Of a stretch of 64,000 bases of DNA, positions 35,464 through 46,870 are shown piece by piece. The notes beneath the pieces were generated by a model. The model saw only the letters and a program-made list of their open reading frames with translations, was not told the DNA's origin and did not search any database. Where the stretch lies: NCBI GenBank assembly GCA_002245135.1, contig NGBS01001178.1:62001-126000 (forward strand). The letters run 5' to 3'. Made by a program: the position numbers and the translations under genes. The first letter of the stretch is position 1, and each line of letters opens with the position of its first letter. This DNA comes from Proteromonas lacertae. Lineage: Eukaryota > Sar > Bigyra > Opalinata > Proteromonadidae.

Positions 35464-37142
35464 TTACTCTTTCTTTATATCATTTATTTCTGTTACATTA
35501 TCAATTCTTTTAAAATCAGGAAATCTTTGAGAAAAAGGTAAATCAAATTGAATATTATTCTCTTCAATAGATTGAAAAAAATGTTTCAGTGAAAATAAAG
35601 GATTTTCTAATTCATCAATGTATTTAGGTTTATAAAAATAATCAACTGATTGATATTGAACATAGGACAATTCAATACTTCCACAATCATTACTCATTGG
35701 TATATTCATTATATTACCATTTGGATAAAAAGGTATATAATAAGGCATTCCATCATTTTGTAATTGAATATTTGATGAAATATTAGAATTAGGAGAAGGA
35801 GGAGGAGGAGGAGGAGATGGTTGTGGAATTAGAGGTGTTAATATAATTGGTTGTTGTTGTTGTTGTTGTTGTTCAACAGGTATCAAAGCAGGAAAATCAT
35901 TCTGTAAGCAATCTTCCATATCTTCATGTATAGTTGGAGGTGGAGGTAACTTAATACCATACATTGCAGATGGTTCTTCCTGTTGTTGCTGCTGTAAATG
36001 TAATTCTAACATTTGTTGCTGTATTAATTGTTGTTGTTGTTGAAATTGATGTAATTGTGAATTAGATGTTTGAGATGGATTTGATTGTATATTATTATTA
36101 TTATTATTATTATTATTTACATTTGCCATATTCACTGCCAGTTGCTGTGGTTGTTGAGGAATATTTGATAAAGGAACAGGTAAAGTGTTTATTGGATTTG
36201 TTCTAATCATTGAACTAGCTGTTGGAATACAGAAAATATTATTACGACGATTGAATTTATGATTTTCTAATTTGTTATAAAGTATTATTCCTTTTCTTAA
36301 ACTATAAGGATTTAATTCATATTTCGATATTTGTGAAAATCTATTAATTTCATTTTGTATTACTTTTGTTAGAAATAATTCATTCGTTTTGTCATCTTCT
36401 TTTTCACCATCTTCTATATCTATTCTACATCCTTCATTCATTGATAATTTGAGTGAAATAGATTTTATATTCTTCAGAACATTTTTTGTTGAATTAATGA
36501 TTGGGTATAATTGCTTGGATTTCGATATTTCATCTAATATTTCTTCATTAGTATAGAATTCTCTATTAATACATTAAATATATTATTAATATATACATAG
36601 GTCCTTCATCTAGATAATTAGTTAGCTTCTTAAATCGGTTTTTAATCTGCAATTCCGATCTTCTGTTCATATTTTGTCTTATTAATCTCCACTGATTACC
36701 ATATTGTTTAGATAAATCTAATAATAATTGATCTTCCTTTTCAGTCCATGGAGCTTTATTGATTTTTGGATCAAGTTGGTTAGTAAAATGATCTCTACAC
36801 TGCTTTCCTGTACGATTTGGTAGATCACTTGCTATTTCTGACCAATTTCCTTCTCCATATACTTGTATTAGTTCTAATAACTTCTTATCTTCCTCTGCTG
36901 TCCATGCGCCCTATTAAACAGTTAGTTGATAATATACCGTCTTTTTATTAGTCAATTGTATATATCTCATTTTATAATCTGTTGCTGATTTGGAAGGGTC
37001 TAAAAAATGAGGAGCGTCAGCCCAATTCTGTTTATATTCTTTTGCGTAGTTTAATAATTTCTTATTTCAATATATTTTGATAAATATATACATTATCTTC
37101 TTCTGGTGTCCATATAATCTCTCGGCTTTCTTCGCAAAACAT
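35464..37142 (-). CDS. Three-repeat MYB DNA-binding protein
   Basis: Likely transcription factor. Starting at ATG 37142, the protein has three SANT/MYB repeats. The first is degenerate (IIWTPEEDN..., WADAPHFLDPSKSATDYKMR). The second is AWTAEEDKKLLELIQVYGEG then NWSEIASDLPNRTGKQCRDH. The third is PWTEKEDQLLLDLSKQYGNQ then WRLIRQNMNRRSELQIKNRF. The regularly spaced Trp residues are present. The long C-terminal part is rich in Asn, Gln and Pro with homopolymer runs, as in activation domains. Introns lie near 37060-37089, 36911-36953 and 36565-36604; one acceptor appears to be AAG. Repeats 2 and 3 are strongly MYB-like, close to c-Myb/SNAPC4 type, so DNA binding is well supported; targets are unknown. 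Confidence 0.88.
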
Positions 37143-37461
37143 AATTTAAAAATTTGGGGTATTTGAAAAGAATTTCCGAAAACCTGAAAAGAAAATTATA
37201 CACAATTGCATAAATATATCATTCAGTTGTTTATGTAGCCCTAAAAATTGTTTTATAGCTTGCATAAAACTATAAATTTTCAGTGAAGTAGTTATTTTGC
37301 TTGTAACTCTTACATTGCGCTTTACAGCCATCTTAGAACTACAGAGGGGTATATTATCTAACTAAAGATGCAATAAACATAACAGGTTATGACAACTAGC
37401 TTAAAGATGGAAATAACCCTATAAACAAATTTGAAAATACAACATGATATAAATGATAGTA

Positions 37462-39582
37462 TTAATCTTGATGAGAAACTGATAATAATTCTATTGAAGT
37501 GTTTTGAACATATAATTCAGCATATGGATATAATGGAGAAGGTAAATCTTTAACAAGTAAAACAGGAGATGAATTATTATGACTTATCCAAAATTCTCTT
37601 TTATTCATATCAACAATCACTTCATAAATTGAACCATCTCCATGATTTTTGATATTTGGATTTTTATTAACAACTCTTCCAATATGACAAAATTGAGCAA
37701 TATCTTGACTTTCACCATCCCATGCATAATAATTACATGTTGTTGATTGATTATAAATATAATTACCAGGATATGTATTATTAGTTGATAATCCTAACAT
37801 CATACTATCATATTTACTTCCATTTTGATGAAATTGATATCTGATATGATAAACTCCATCTTCCATTTTCAAATTTAAATAACAATGATTAGAACCATAA
37901 ATTGTATTTGTTATTAATTTTCCATTATTTGAGATTGATATTCCATCACTTTTGTATAATTCTGTGAATTTAATCCGAATTTCTAATGATATTTTGAATT
38001 TCTTTTCATTTACAATATTCTTACAACTTATTTCATATTCTCTCTTTTTGATTTCTTTATCTACTTTTCCATTAATTATTCCATTTTCTTTTTCTATCAT
38101 CATTCCATCTGGCAATGAAGGATTGATTGAAAATTCACATCGATTTCCATCAAATAAAGGAATTATTAAGATTTCTTCATAAACACTATATGAATATTTT
38201 GATTGAGGATATGAAAATGATGTGATTTCTTTTGTTTTTAATTCTTTCAATAATTCTTTATCTTTCATTATTTCTATCATTTCTTCTTCTTCTTCGAAAC
38301 TCGGTTTATTCTCTTTTATATATTCTATTAATATTTCTTTAGATTTGGAGTTTAGATAATTATCTTCATTCAATATTCTATAAAGAATTTCTTTTCCACA
38401 TACTTCCTCCATTATTGAAATACTCTTTTTATCATCAATGAATAAACATAAACATTTCATTGTTCGATTTCTTTTATTCTCATTATATTCTATACATAAT
38501 CTTTCCAATAGATTTCTCTTTTCCATATTTGAGATATATTCTATTTAAATATATTTTTAGTATTTATACTTTCCATTTTCACATTTTTATATTTCATTAT
38601 CATCAATACTATTTCGATCATCTTTATATTATTCATTTCTAATATACACAGTATTTCATCATTCAATTCTTCTTCTTTCATTTTATCCAATATTCTTCTT
38701 TCTTCTTCATTAAAGTCTTCTTCTTCTTTATCTTTATTGTAATTGTTGATTATTACATTTTGAATTCTCTCATCTTTTATTAAATATATTTCTATATGAT
38801 TTTTACATTCATTCTCTTTTAATTCTATTTTCATTTCTTTCAACATTTCTTTATTCTCTTTTTCTATCTCTTTCTCTTTTATCCTTTCTATATCGATATC
38901 TTCTTCTATCAATTGTTTAAAATCATCTTCTATCTCTTTATTTTCTTTCTTATTCTTTTGGAATTTATACCATTCTAATAATCGATTTAATAACCATAAC
39001 TCATTCACTATTATCATATCTCTCATATTTAATATCTCAATCAAATTATTCATTTCTAATCTCAACAAATATTCATTCTTATATAAATATTTATATCCTC
39101 GCTTTTCTATTTCCATATTTTTCAAGTCTTCTATCTCTCTCAAACATCCACCAAATACATTACAGATATGAATTAACTTCATTAATACTTCATCATCTAT
39201 ATTATTCTTCATAAATTCATAACAATCATTTATTATCTCTTTTTCACTATAACATAAACAAAACATCAACACTTCACACACATTCTCTTTACTGATTATC
39301 AATTCACCACCACTGTAGTATTTCTCCATCTCATAATATCCAATTTCTTCGATTTCTTCATATAACTCGAAAACTCCAACAAACTCACGATCTAACAACA
39401 GTTTCTTCACAGTTTCATTTCCATTCACTAAAATTGATTTAATTGACATTATTCGATTATCTCTAATCTTCACTTCTATATCACCAAAACCACTTTCTAC
39501 CAATTTTCGACATAATCTATCATAAATATAAATATAAAATATACCCCTCTTCTCTTATTGCTTTATTCACTTTTATTATCAT
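37462..39582 (-). CDS. BTB-BACK-Ig-SPRY protein, copy 2 (intact)
   Basis: Inverted-arm partner of the frameshifted copy at 13406-15527, and the same length as copy 3. ATG 39582 begins MIIKVNKAIREE, followed by an intron of about 30 nt and LCRKLVESGFGDIEVKIRDN. The second intron is near 38541-38569. The frame is open through the Ig segment (FSINPSLPDGMMIEKENGII) and the SPRY-like end (SKYDSMMLGLSTNN). Its SPRY loops are closer to copy 1 (NQSTTCNYYAWDGESQDIAQ) than to copy 3, in line with the arm duplication. Copies 1 and 2 also share the 1.1-kb upstream spacer. Confidence 0.75.
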
Positions 39583-40620
39583 CTTTATGTAAATATAAAA
39601 CAAAAATAACGAAATTCAATTTTTATCAAAATTTTGAATAACCCCAAACTTAAAATGTGATTTAATTCAATTGCAGAAGGTGTGATAAAGACAATAATAC
39701 TCAATTGTGATCTATTAATGTATATTGCATATGTTGTGATGATATAAATGATGAATGTTAATTTTTAGTGTTAGTTAGTGTTATTGATAATGAAATGTAA
39801 TATAAACATGATGTAAATGGTGTTTAATATTTGCCGCTGGAGTTGAATATTTATAGAATGTATAAGAGATATAAATAGATATTTTAACTTGTAGTGCAAT
39901 ATCTGAAAGTGATGAAGGTTATAATGGTATTAATAATGAATGCATTATTGTGTTGAAGTGTTATAGTTGAAGATGGAATATTTGTAAATTGTGATAGTAT
40001 AGTTGACTTTCCAATCAATTATTTTGCATGTAGATGAGATAATAATTATTCAACATGTTATTATCATTTTATAGTTATCTAATATTTTTACTATCTTTGT
40101 TAGTTGAAGTTTTTTGAACCAACTAACAATTAAAATATCAAATTAGATGGAATTTTAGAAGAAGAAAAGAAAGAATTATCAAAACTATTCATAAATATCA
40201 TATTTTGGTTAATCTATCAAACTTGTGTTTTAGAATGATAATATAATATCTGTTATTGTTAAACAATTATCAAAATACTGAAATTTGTCTATTCAAGGAA
40301 ATAATATTTTAGTTATATTATTAAAGTGATTATTTTCTATTGTCTTACATCTTTACATTTCATAACATTTTAACTATTTTTTGTATTAACATCACATTAA
40401 TAAAAGAAATAAATCATGTTGAATGTTCTAGATACCCTTCATCATTTGATTCAATAATTTATAGAAATTGTTTCGTTTCAAAATTCATGTTCAGTCGTTT
40501 CAGTATAGTGATCTATTTCAACCAACAAATTAACAAAATGTTTGTCTTTTGTATAAATTAATATAAATAATAAATACTATTGTTAATTCTATGTATGAAT
40601 TCGAAAAATGAGTTTGATTA
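39583..40620. promoter_or_regulatory. Non-coding spacer of the right duplicated arm
   Basis: Inverted counterpart of 12306-13405, again without a recognisable gene. A 73-codon open frame at 40340-40561 is not kept in the other arm and is probably chance. The part nearest 39582 is the upstream region shared by all three BTB-SPRY copies. Confidence 0.5.
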
Positions 40621-40641
40621 TTTAAATCAAATGCAAAATAT

Positions 40642-40866
40642 GTGATTTGTGATAAAATGATATCCAATATTCCAAATATCAACATGCATGTATGTGTATT
40701 TACGTTTAAGCCTGATTTAAGTAAAGGACTATCACTTGATCCTTTAAATGGTAGAATCTTAGGTACTCTTGAAGAAGAAATCCAGCAAACATATACTGTG
40801 ACATTAATCAGATTAGATGAAAGTATAATGAGCAGTATATTAGAAGTGAATAATATAGTTTCTTAA
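40642..40866 (+). CDS. Putative-Ig (He_PIG-like) domain fragment, second copy
   Basis: Inverted duplicate of 12081-12305, differing at three positions (Met for Ile, Thr for Ile, Ile for Asn) and likewise opened by GTG rather than ATG. An upstream ATG near 40594 starts a short separate frame (MNSKNEFDYLNQMQNM) that ends just before it in both copies; a splice joining the two is conceivable, but I found no good acceptor. The pattern GLSLDPLNGRILGTLEEEIQ is the putative-Ig signature. Status as a real gene is uncertain. Confidence 0.4.
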   Translation: MICDKMISNIPNINMHVCVFTFKPDLSKGLSLDPLNGRILGTLEEEIQQTYTVTLIRLDESIMSSILEVNNIVS

Positions 40867-40999
40867 TTTAGAATAGTTTGGGATATTCCAACTTCATTAT
40901 CCTGTGGAGTAAATGAATTGGGTATTATATAAGCTGATATTTATTTATACTAACACAATAAATTCAAAATAATAATAATAATAATAATATAATTCACAT

Positions 41000-42657
41000 T
41001 TATTTACTCCAACTATATTTATCACTTCGAACATAACCTATTCTTTTTATTAATTCATATCCTTCTTTTGGACCTCGACTTCCCCATTCATATTCATACA
41101 ATGGAACTTTACCTTCATCAATTTCTTTCAATATTGGAGTAAAAATTAACCAACTTCGTTGTAATTCATCAAATCGAACAAAATGACTATGATCACCTCG
41201 AATTACATCTAATATTAATCTCTCATAGGCTTCAGGTAAACGAGTATCTTTAAATCGATCTTTCAATGTTACATCTAATTCACTCATTATTGCACTTGTT
41301 GTTAAACCAGGACTTTTCATATTCATCTTTAAATACATTGCTTCATTTGGTTGAACTCTAATCACTAATTCATTTCGATCAACTCCACCAAATAAAGAAC
41401 CAGGAATATCTTTAAATTGAATTCGAACTTCAGCTTTTCGTTCATTTAATGCTTTACCACATTTCAATAAAAATGGAACTCCAGCCCATCGACGATTATT
41501 CACATGTAATATTAATTCAGCAAATGTTGGAGTTTTTGAATCTTTTGGAACTTGTTTATCATCTTTATAACCTGGTTTATCACCTGTTTTCTTATACTAT
41601 TCATTATAAATAATTAAATATATATACTTGACCTATTACTAAATCTTCTTTCTTAGCTATTTCAGTTATTTTTAATACTTTCACTTTCTCATCACGAATA
41701 TCTTCACTTTCTAATGATATTGGAGTTTCCATTGCGATTAAAGCGAATATTTGCATTAAATGATTTTGCATTACATCACGAATTATTCCATATTGATCAA
41801 AATAACCACCTCTTCCTTCAGTTCCAATATCTTCTTTAAAGACGATTTGAACAGATCGAATATAATTATTATTCCAAATTGGTTCATACATCACATTAGC
41901 AAATCGAGTAATTAAGATGTTTTGAACCATTTCTTTACCTAAATAATGATCTATACGGTATATTTGATCTTCTGTGAATAACTTTGATAATTCATTACCT
42001 AGTTTTAATGAACTATCATAATCCTTCCCAAATGGTTTTTCGATAATTATTCTATTCCAACCTGCTTTTGCCATTAAATTCTCTATTATCAACAAATAAT
42101 TGACATAAATTATACTGTTAATCCCTTCAGAAACAGGAGGAAATATTGTTGGAGGAATAGCAAAGTAGAATAATCGATTCTTCTATTAAAAAATAGACAA
42201 AATGTTAATATACACAAGGATTTTTTATGTCAATACAATCACAGGAAGTAATATCACTTTCGAATTGTTCTACAACAGAACCTAATTTCTTATATCCTTG
42301 CTTTGCTGGGTCATAATCACCACTTACATAATCACAGTGTTCTAAGAAGGCATTAACATCCTTTGCATCACCTTCTAGATGGGGCTTTATTTTATCACGA
42401 AAAGCTTTGTTTGTCATTTCAGATCTGGCATATCCAAAGATCATACATCCTCTTGGTAAATAGTCAGTTTTATATAGGTTAAATATAGCTGGGTAGGTCT
42501 AATTTAGTGTAATATATAAAAATACTTTGTTAATAGCTAAATTGCCTGATGCACCAAAGACTATGATAGATAATATTCCATCAAAGTCTTTATTACCTTT
42601 ACCCCATTTAGCGCAACACACTGGCTCTGTTTTTACTGCTACTGGTATTTTATTCAT
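41000..42657 (-). CDS. G6PDH: Glucose-6-phosphate dehydrogenase, copy 2
   Basis: Complete second G6PDH of about 500 residues starting at ATG 42657 ([20 protein letters not shown]). It has [10 protein letters not shown] in the nucleotide fold, [20 protein letters not shown] and the active-site [10 protein letters not shown]. The first exons differ at about half of their residues from copy 1, while everything from [12 protein letters not shown] to the stop differs by only a handful of residues (for example TED for TEN, EGK for EGE). Introns sit at the same places as in copy 1 (near 42502-42528, 42190-42226, 42086-42118 and 41598-41628) but differ in sequence in the 5' half. The Asn replacing the usual Asp of GxSGDLA is shared, so it predates the split. 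Two full-length genes suggest two expressed isoforms with different N-termini. Confidence 0.93.
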
Positions 42658-42838
42658 CTTGTTTAAAAAAGAAGATTTTAGAATTTTTGAGCAGTTAGTT
42701 GGATTATAATGAAGAAATACAAAGCTATGTGATGAATACTAGTAGTTTTATTAGATTTAAATAAATTTTATATCTGCAAAATTAAATAAGAGCGTTTTTC
42801 AATCAATCACAAAAATCAATAAAATAACCATAACAAAA

Positions 42839-44019
42839 TTAATCTTCATTTAAAGAATTTGATGGTGGTAAATCATCAAAAGAATCAGGGAAGTTAAACT
42901 GACCTGGCTGTTCAAATAATCCCAATCCATCATTAGAAGGAAGCGTATCAGGTATAAATGGTAAAGATTTTCTATTGATAAGTACATATATATATATATA
43001 TATATATATAACTATGAATATATACAATTTCATTTCACATTTTTCAGAACATAGAGTAATTTCATCAGAGTTAATCAAAATCTTACCTTTCACATTAAGT
43101 CTTTCAATTCTTTGCTATATATATATATATATATAATAAATAATAAATATATGCATACTTTATTAAGAGAACAAGCTTGTAGAATCTGATTATTATTAAG
43201 TAAATAGTATATATAATAAGTTAAATAATCTTGATTTGTATATTTCTCATTTTGATTCTGTTGATTTAACCAATTATACAATTGAGATAGTTCATCTTTA
43301 TTCCATTGATAATTTGAGACGAAAACTAACTTGTTTCTTTTCTTAAGACATTCAAATATTTTATCTAATAAATGGTTATTCAATCTTTCATTTGGATTGT
43401 TTAATACATACTCTCTTTCGAGTGATATTAATCTGATAATGTCACTATTCTATACAAATATAATAATAATAATAATACATACATCATGATAATTAGCTCT
43501 GTTAATAGAAATTTCATACAATATATCAAAAATCAGTTTTACATCAATTTCATTCGTATTAATACTGTTTATATAAGTATATGCAATTTCTAGTGATATT
43601 TCTTTTAACAACATTAATATCATTTCTCTTTCTTTTATTCCTAATAATTCATCATTACTTAATAGTAAATTTAATCCATAAGAATAATCATTTTTTTGAT
43701 CAAAGAAATAAAAGCTTAAAGATAAATATATGTAATTCTGATTGGCTGAGAAGATTGATGCAATCAAATTTGAGAATGATAATATTTCATTCTTATCATT
43801 CAATAAAGATTCTTCATATAAATGATATATCAAAATTGATGAAACTATATTGCATATAGTTGATATATCATTCTCATCTTTACAATTAGTGAAGTTTTCT
43901 ATATTTAAATATTCTGTTATATTGTTAATGTTATTCCTCTTTTCATTTATTAAGTATTTATCCAGTAATGAAGGAAGGATTGCAAACAATGAATTCTTAT
44001 GCATAACTATCTCCATATT

Positions 44020-44060
<41 letters not shown>

Positions 44061-44527
44061 CTTCTCTCTTACAACAAGTAATGATGTAATTAACAAATAC
44101 TTTCAATAATCTTGGTCTTAATATGTATAAATATATGGCATCATCTTTACACTTTTGCAAAAATATCTGTCTATCAATTAAACTCTAAACATAGAATTAA
44201 GTGTTAAAAATACTTTACTTACAACAATAAGACAATCACATATTTGAGTTAAAGTGTCATATTCACTGGATAAACTGAATGATTGTTGCTCACACCTATT
44301 AATATGAATAACTGTAGAGAAATTAAATACATTAGTTCTTCTACAACTTTATTGGTTATAATATCCATAAATTCCTTTTCTGCAGCAAAATACTTCTCTA
44401 CATCCAACGAAGAACTATAACAAAATAAATACTTCAATTACTACTTTATATCTTTACAAATAGCATGAGTCCTTAAATCGTTGGACAATGCTATAAATTC
44501 GTTAAACATTGGGGAATTTGCAATCAT
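42839..44527 (-). CDS. Helical protein, possibly ELYS-like nucleoporin
   Basis: Assembled from about eight exons starting at ATG 44527 (MIANSPMFNEFIALSNDLRT). It is all-helical and Leu/Asn/Tyr-rich, with no signal peptide; the AT repeats inside (44026-44058, 43117-43134, 42986-43010) fall in introns. The part around 43,700, IYLSLSFYFFDQKNDYSYGL then NLLLS, resembles the helical repeat of ELYS/MEL-28, a nuclear pore assembly factor, where a Phe-Phe-Asp and a following Leu-Leu-Leu occur similarly. The C-terminal exon (LPFIPDTLPSNDGLGLFEQP) is a short acidic, Pro-rich tail. The match is weak and by memory of pattern only; it could be another alpha-solenoid protein. Confidence 0.4.
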
Positions 44528-44634
44528 ATTTATCGAGATAAAGCAAAAATGTTTTTATATTAATTTGAAGGGAATCAAGCCTATATTATAAAAATCTTAA
44601 AACATATTTAATATTTAATATAGATTTTATATAA

Positions 44635-45274
44635 TTAATGTTTTAAATTTAAGTTTGCAAAATCCCAATTTACTACATTAAACCAATCTATTATGAAAGA
44701 AATAATGAATAATATACTTTTAATGTATTCTGGTCTTGCATTTCTGGTATCAATGTAATATGCATGTTCCCATACATCCATTGTGAGAATTGGAATACCA
44801 CATCCACACTTAATTGGATTCATAGCATCATGTCCTTCAGTAATCATTAGTTTATTTGAATCATTTAATACTAACCATATCCAACCTGATCCAAAGTGTG
44901 CAGCACCTTTATTTGAAAATTCTGTCTTGAATTTTTCAAAATTACCAAAACTCTTTTCAATAAGTGTTCTTATTTCACCCTCTGGAATACCACCTGCTGT
45001 TGGATTCATACTCTATCATATATATGCAAAAATATACCTTCCAATAGAAGTTGTGATTAAAATGTTGAGCAGCATTGTTAAAAAGCGGACCTGATGAAGT
45101 TTTGATTATTTCTTCTAATGATTTATTCTCAATCTCTTTGAATTGCTTGAGATTGTTGTAATAAGTTTGATGATGCTTACCAAAATGGAAATTAAGTGTT
45201 TCACTTGATATGTACGGTTCAAGAGCATTCATTGCATATGGTAAAAATGGCTTTGGGATTTTTAACATTGACAT
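44635..45274 (-). CDS. SOD: Iron-type superoxide dismutase
   Basis: Converts superoxide to oxygen and peroxide. It has the four metal ligands in the usual places: [10 protein letters not shown] (first His), [14 protein letters not shown] (second His), and [10 protein letters not shown] (Asp and His). The Gln in AAQHFNH and [10 protein letters not shown] are more typical of iron than manganese enzymes. Three exons with introns of about 25 nt (near 45014-45038) and 29 nt (near 44690-44718) give about 195 residues, normal length. The first in-frame ATG (45274) gives no targeting peptide, so a cytosolic enzyme is likely. It is divergently transcribed from Rpt1, 99 bp away. Confidence 0.93.
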
Positions 45275-45373
45275 AGAGAAAGAAGAATATTTCAGAATTT
45301 TAGTCAAGCTTCAAACTTTATTATCAAGCCAAACTTAATTTTTTTTAATTATTATTTTTCTTAGTTAAATAGA

Positions 45374-46800
45374 ATGGCTGGTGAAGAAAAAAGCAAGACT
45401 GAAACACAAGAAAAGCCTGAAGGAAAAGAAAACCCAACATCACTCAACGAAGAAGAAATAGAAAACCTAAAACAACTAGTATTTACATTGAGGTTATATT
45501 ATTCCTAGAATTTAGGTCCATATGCACAGAGTATTCATGATGCAGAAGATGAGATTAAAAAAATCAAAAAAGAAGTTGATAATCTGATAGGTATAAATTA
45601 ACATAAATGGTTCACTTTTAAATATTTTATAGGTGTTAAAGAATCAGATACAGGTTTATCATTACCTAGTCAATGGGATTTACAGTCAGATAGAATGGCA
45701 TTACAAGGAGATCACCCCTTATCAGTAGCACAATGCACAAAAATCATAAACGGAAATACAGAAAAACCGATGTACATGATCACATTAAAACAAGTAGCCA
45801 AATATGTTGTAGATTTAGACAAAACTGTAGCGCCAACAGATATTGAAGAAGGAATGAGAATAGGAGTAGAACGTTCAAAACTAACTATCAAATTACCATT
45901 ACCACCCAGTATAGATCCAACCGTTACAACTATGACAGTAGAAGATAAACCAGATGTTACTTATGATGATATTGGTGGTTGTAAAGATGCAATAGAGAAA
46001 CTAAGAGAGGTAGTTGAACTTCCTTTATTACATCCAGAAAGATTTGTCTCATTAGGTATTGATCCTCCAAAAGGTATTTTGTTATATGGCCCTCCTGGTA
46101 CTGGTAAGACATTGTCTGCTAGAGCAGTTGCTAATAGAACTGATGCTTGTTTTATTAGAGTAATTGGAAGTGAATTGGTACAGAAGTATGTTGGTGAAGG
46201 TGCAAGGATGGTGAGAGAATTGTTTCAGATGGCTCGAACTAAAAAAGCTTGTATTGTATGGATATATATATATATATAATATTATAATTATCTGAAATTT
46301 ATAATTTCTAGATATTTTTTGATGAAATTGATGCAATAGGTGGTACAAGATTTGATGATGGTGCTGGTGGTGATAATGAAGTACAAAGAACCATGTTAGA
46401 AATAGTCAATCAACTAGATGGATTTGATGCTCGAGGAAATATCAAAGTATTAATGGCTACTAATAGACCTGATATATTAGATCCTGCATTGATGAGACCA
46501 GGCAGATTAGATCGAAAAGTTGAATTTGGTTTACCTGATATAGAAGGCAGAGCACAGATATTTAAAATCCATTGTAAGTCAATGAGCTGTGATAGAGGCA
46601 TTAGATATGAATTATTGGCAAGATTATGTCCAAATACTACTGGTGCTGAGATTAGATCAGTTTGTACTGAAGCTGGAATGTATGCTATAAGAGATAGAAG
46701 AAAGAGTATTAGTGAAAAGGACTTTTTAGAGTCAATTGAAAAAGTAATTAAAGGATATAAGCAATTCTCATCCACACCTAAGTATATGGTGTATAATTAG
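45374..46800 (+). CDS. RPT1: 26S proteasome regulatory ATPase Rpt1
   Basis: One of the six AAA+ ATPases of the proteasome base, which unfold substrates. The identity with Rpt1/PSMC2 is clear from VDNLIG...[34 protein letters not shown], Walker [10 protein letters not shown], Walker [32 protein letters not shown], the arginine finger region [11 protein letters not shown], and [20 protein letters not shown]. Introns fall after KQL (about 45480-45509), after NLIG (about 45591-45632) and inside Walker B (46258-46312), and the spliced protein is about 432 residues, equal to the family. It ends MVYN; most Rpt1 proteins also end with an aromatic or hydrophobic penultimate residue for docking. Confidence 0.96.
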
Positions 46801-46870
46801 AAATAATAATAAAAAGAACAAATTTATATTTTTTCTTTGAAGTTTTTGAGTGATTAACAAAATTAATTTA

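Larger units (their letters stand above)
37462..42657 (-). repeat. Inverted segmental duplication, right arm
   Basis: Mirror of 10274-15527: G6PDH, Ig fragment and BTB-BACK-Ig-SPRY gene read from 42657 down to 37462. Spacer sequence between the genes also matches, with small indels: for example, about 45 bp present near 12,850 are missing from the matching place near 40,100. The ABCG remnant that follows the left arm has no counterpart here, and the right arm is instead followed by the MYB gene. Confidence 0.85.

Noticed and set aside
37146-37331. 61-codon open frame just upstream of the MYB gene
   Set aside because: It is out of frame with MYB, has no recognisable domain and ends four bases before the MYB start; more likely leader sequence than a gene, though an upstream ORF is possible.
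40340-40561. 73-codon open frame in the right-arm spacer
   Set aside because: The matching sequence in the left arm (about 12.4-12.6 kb) does not keep it open.
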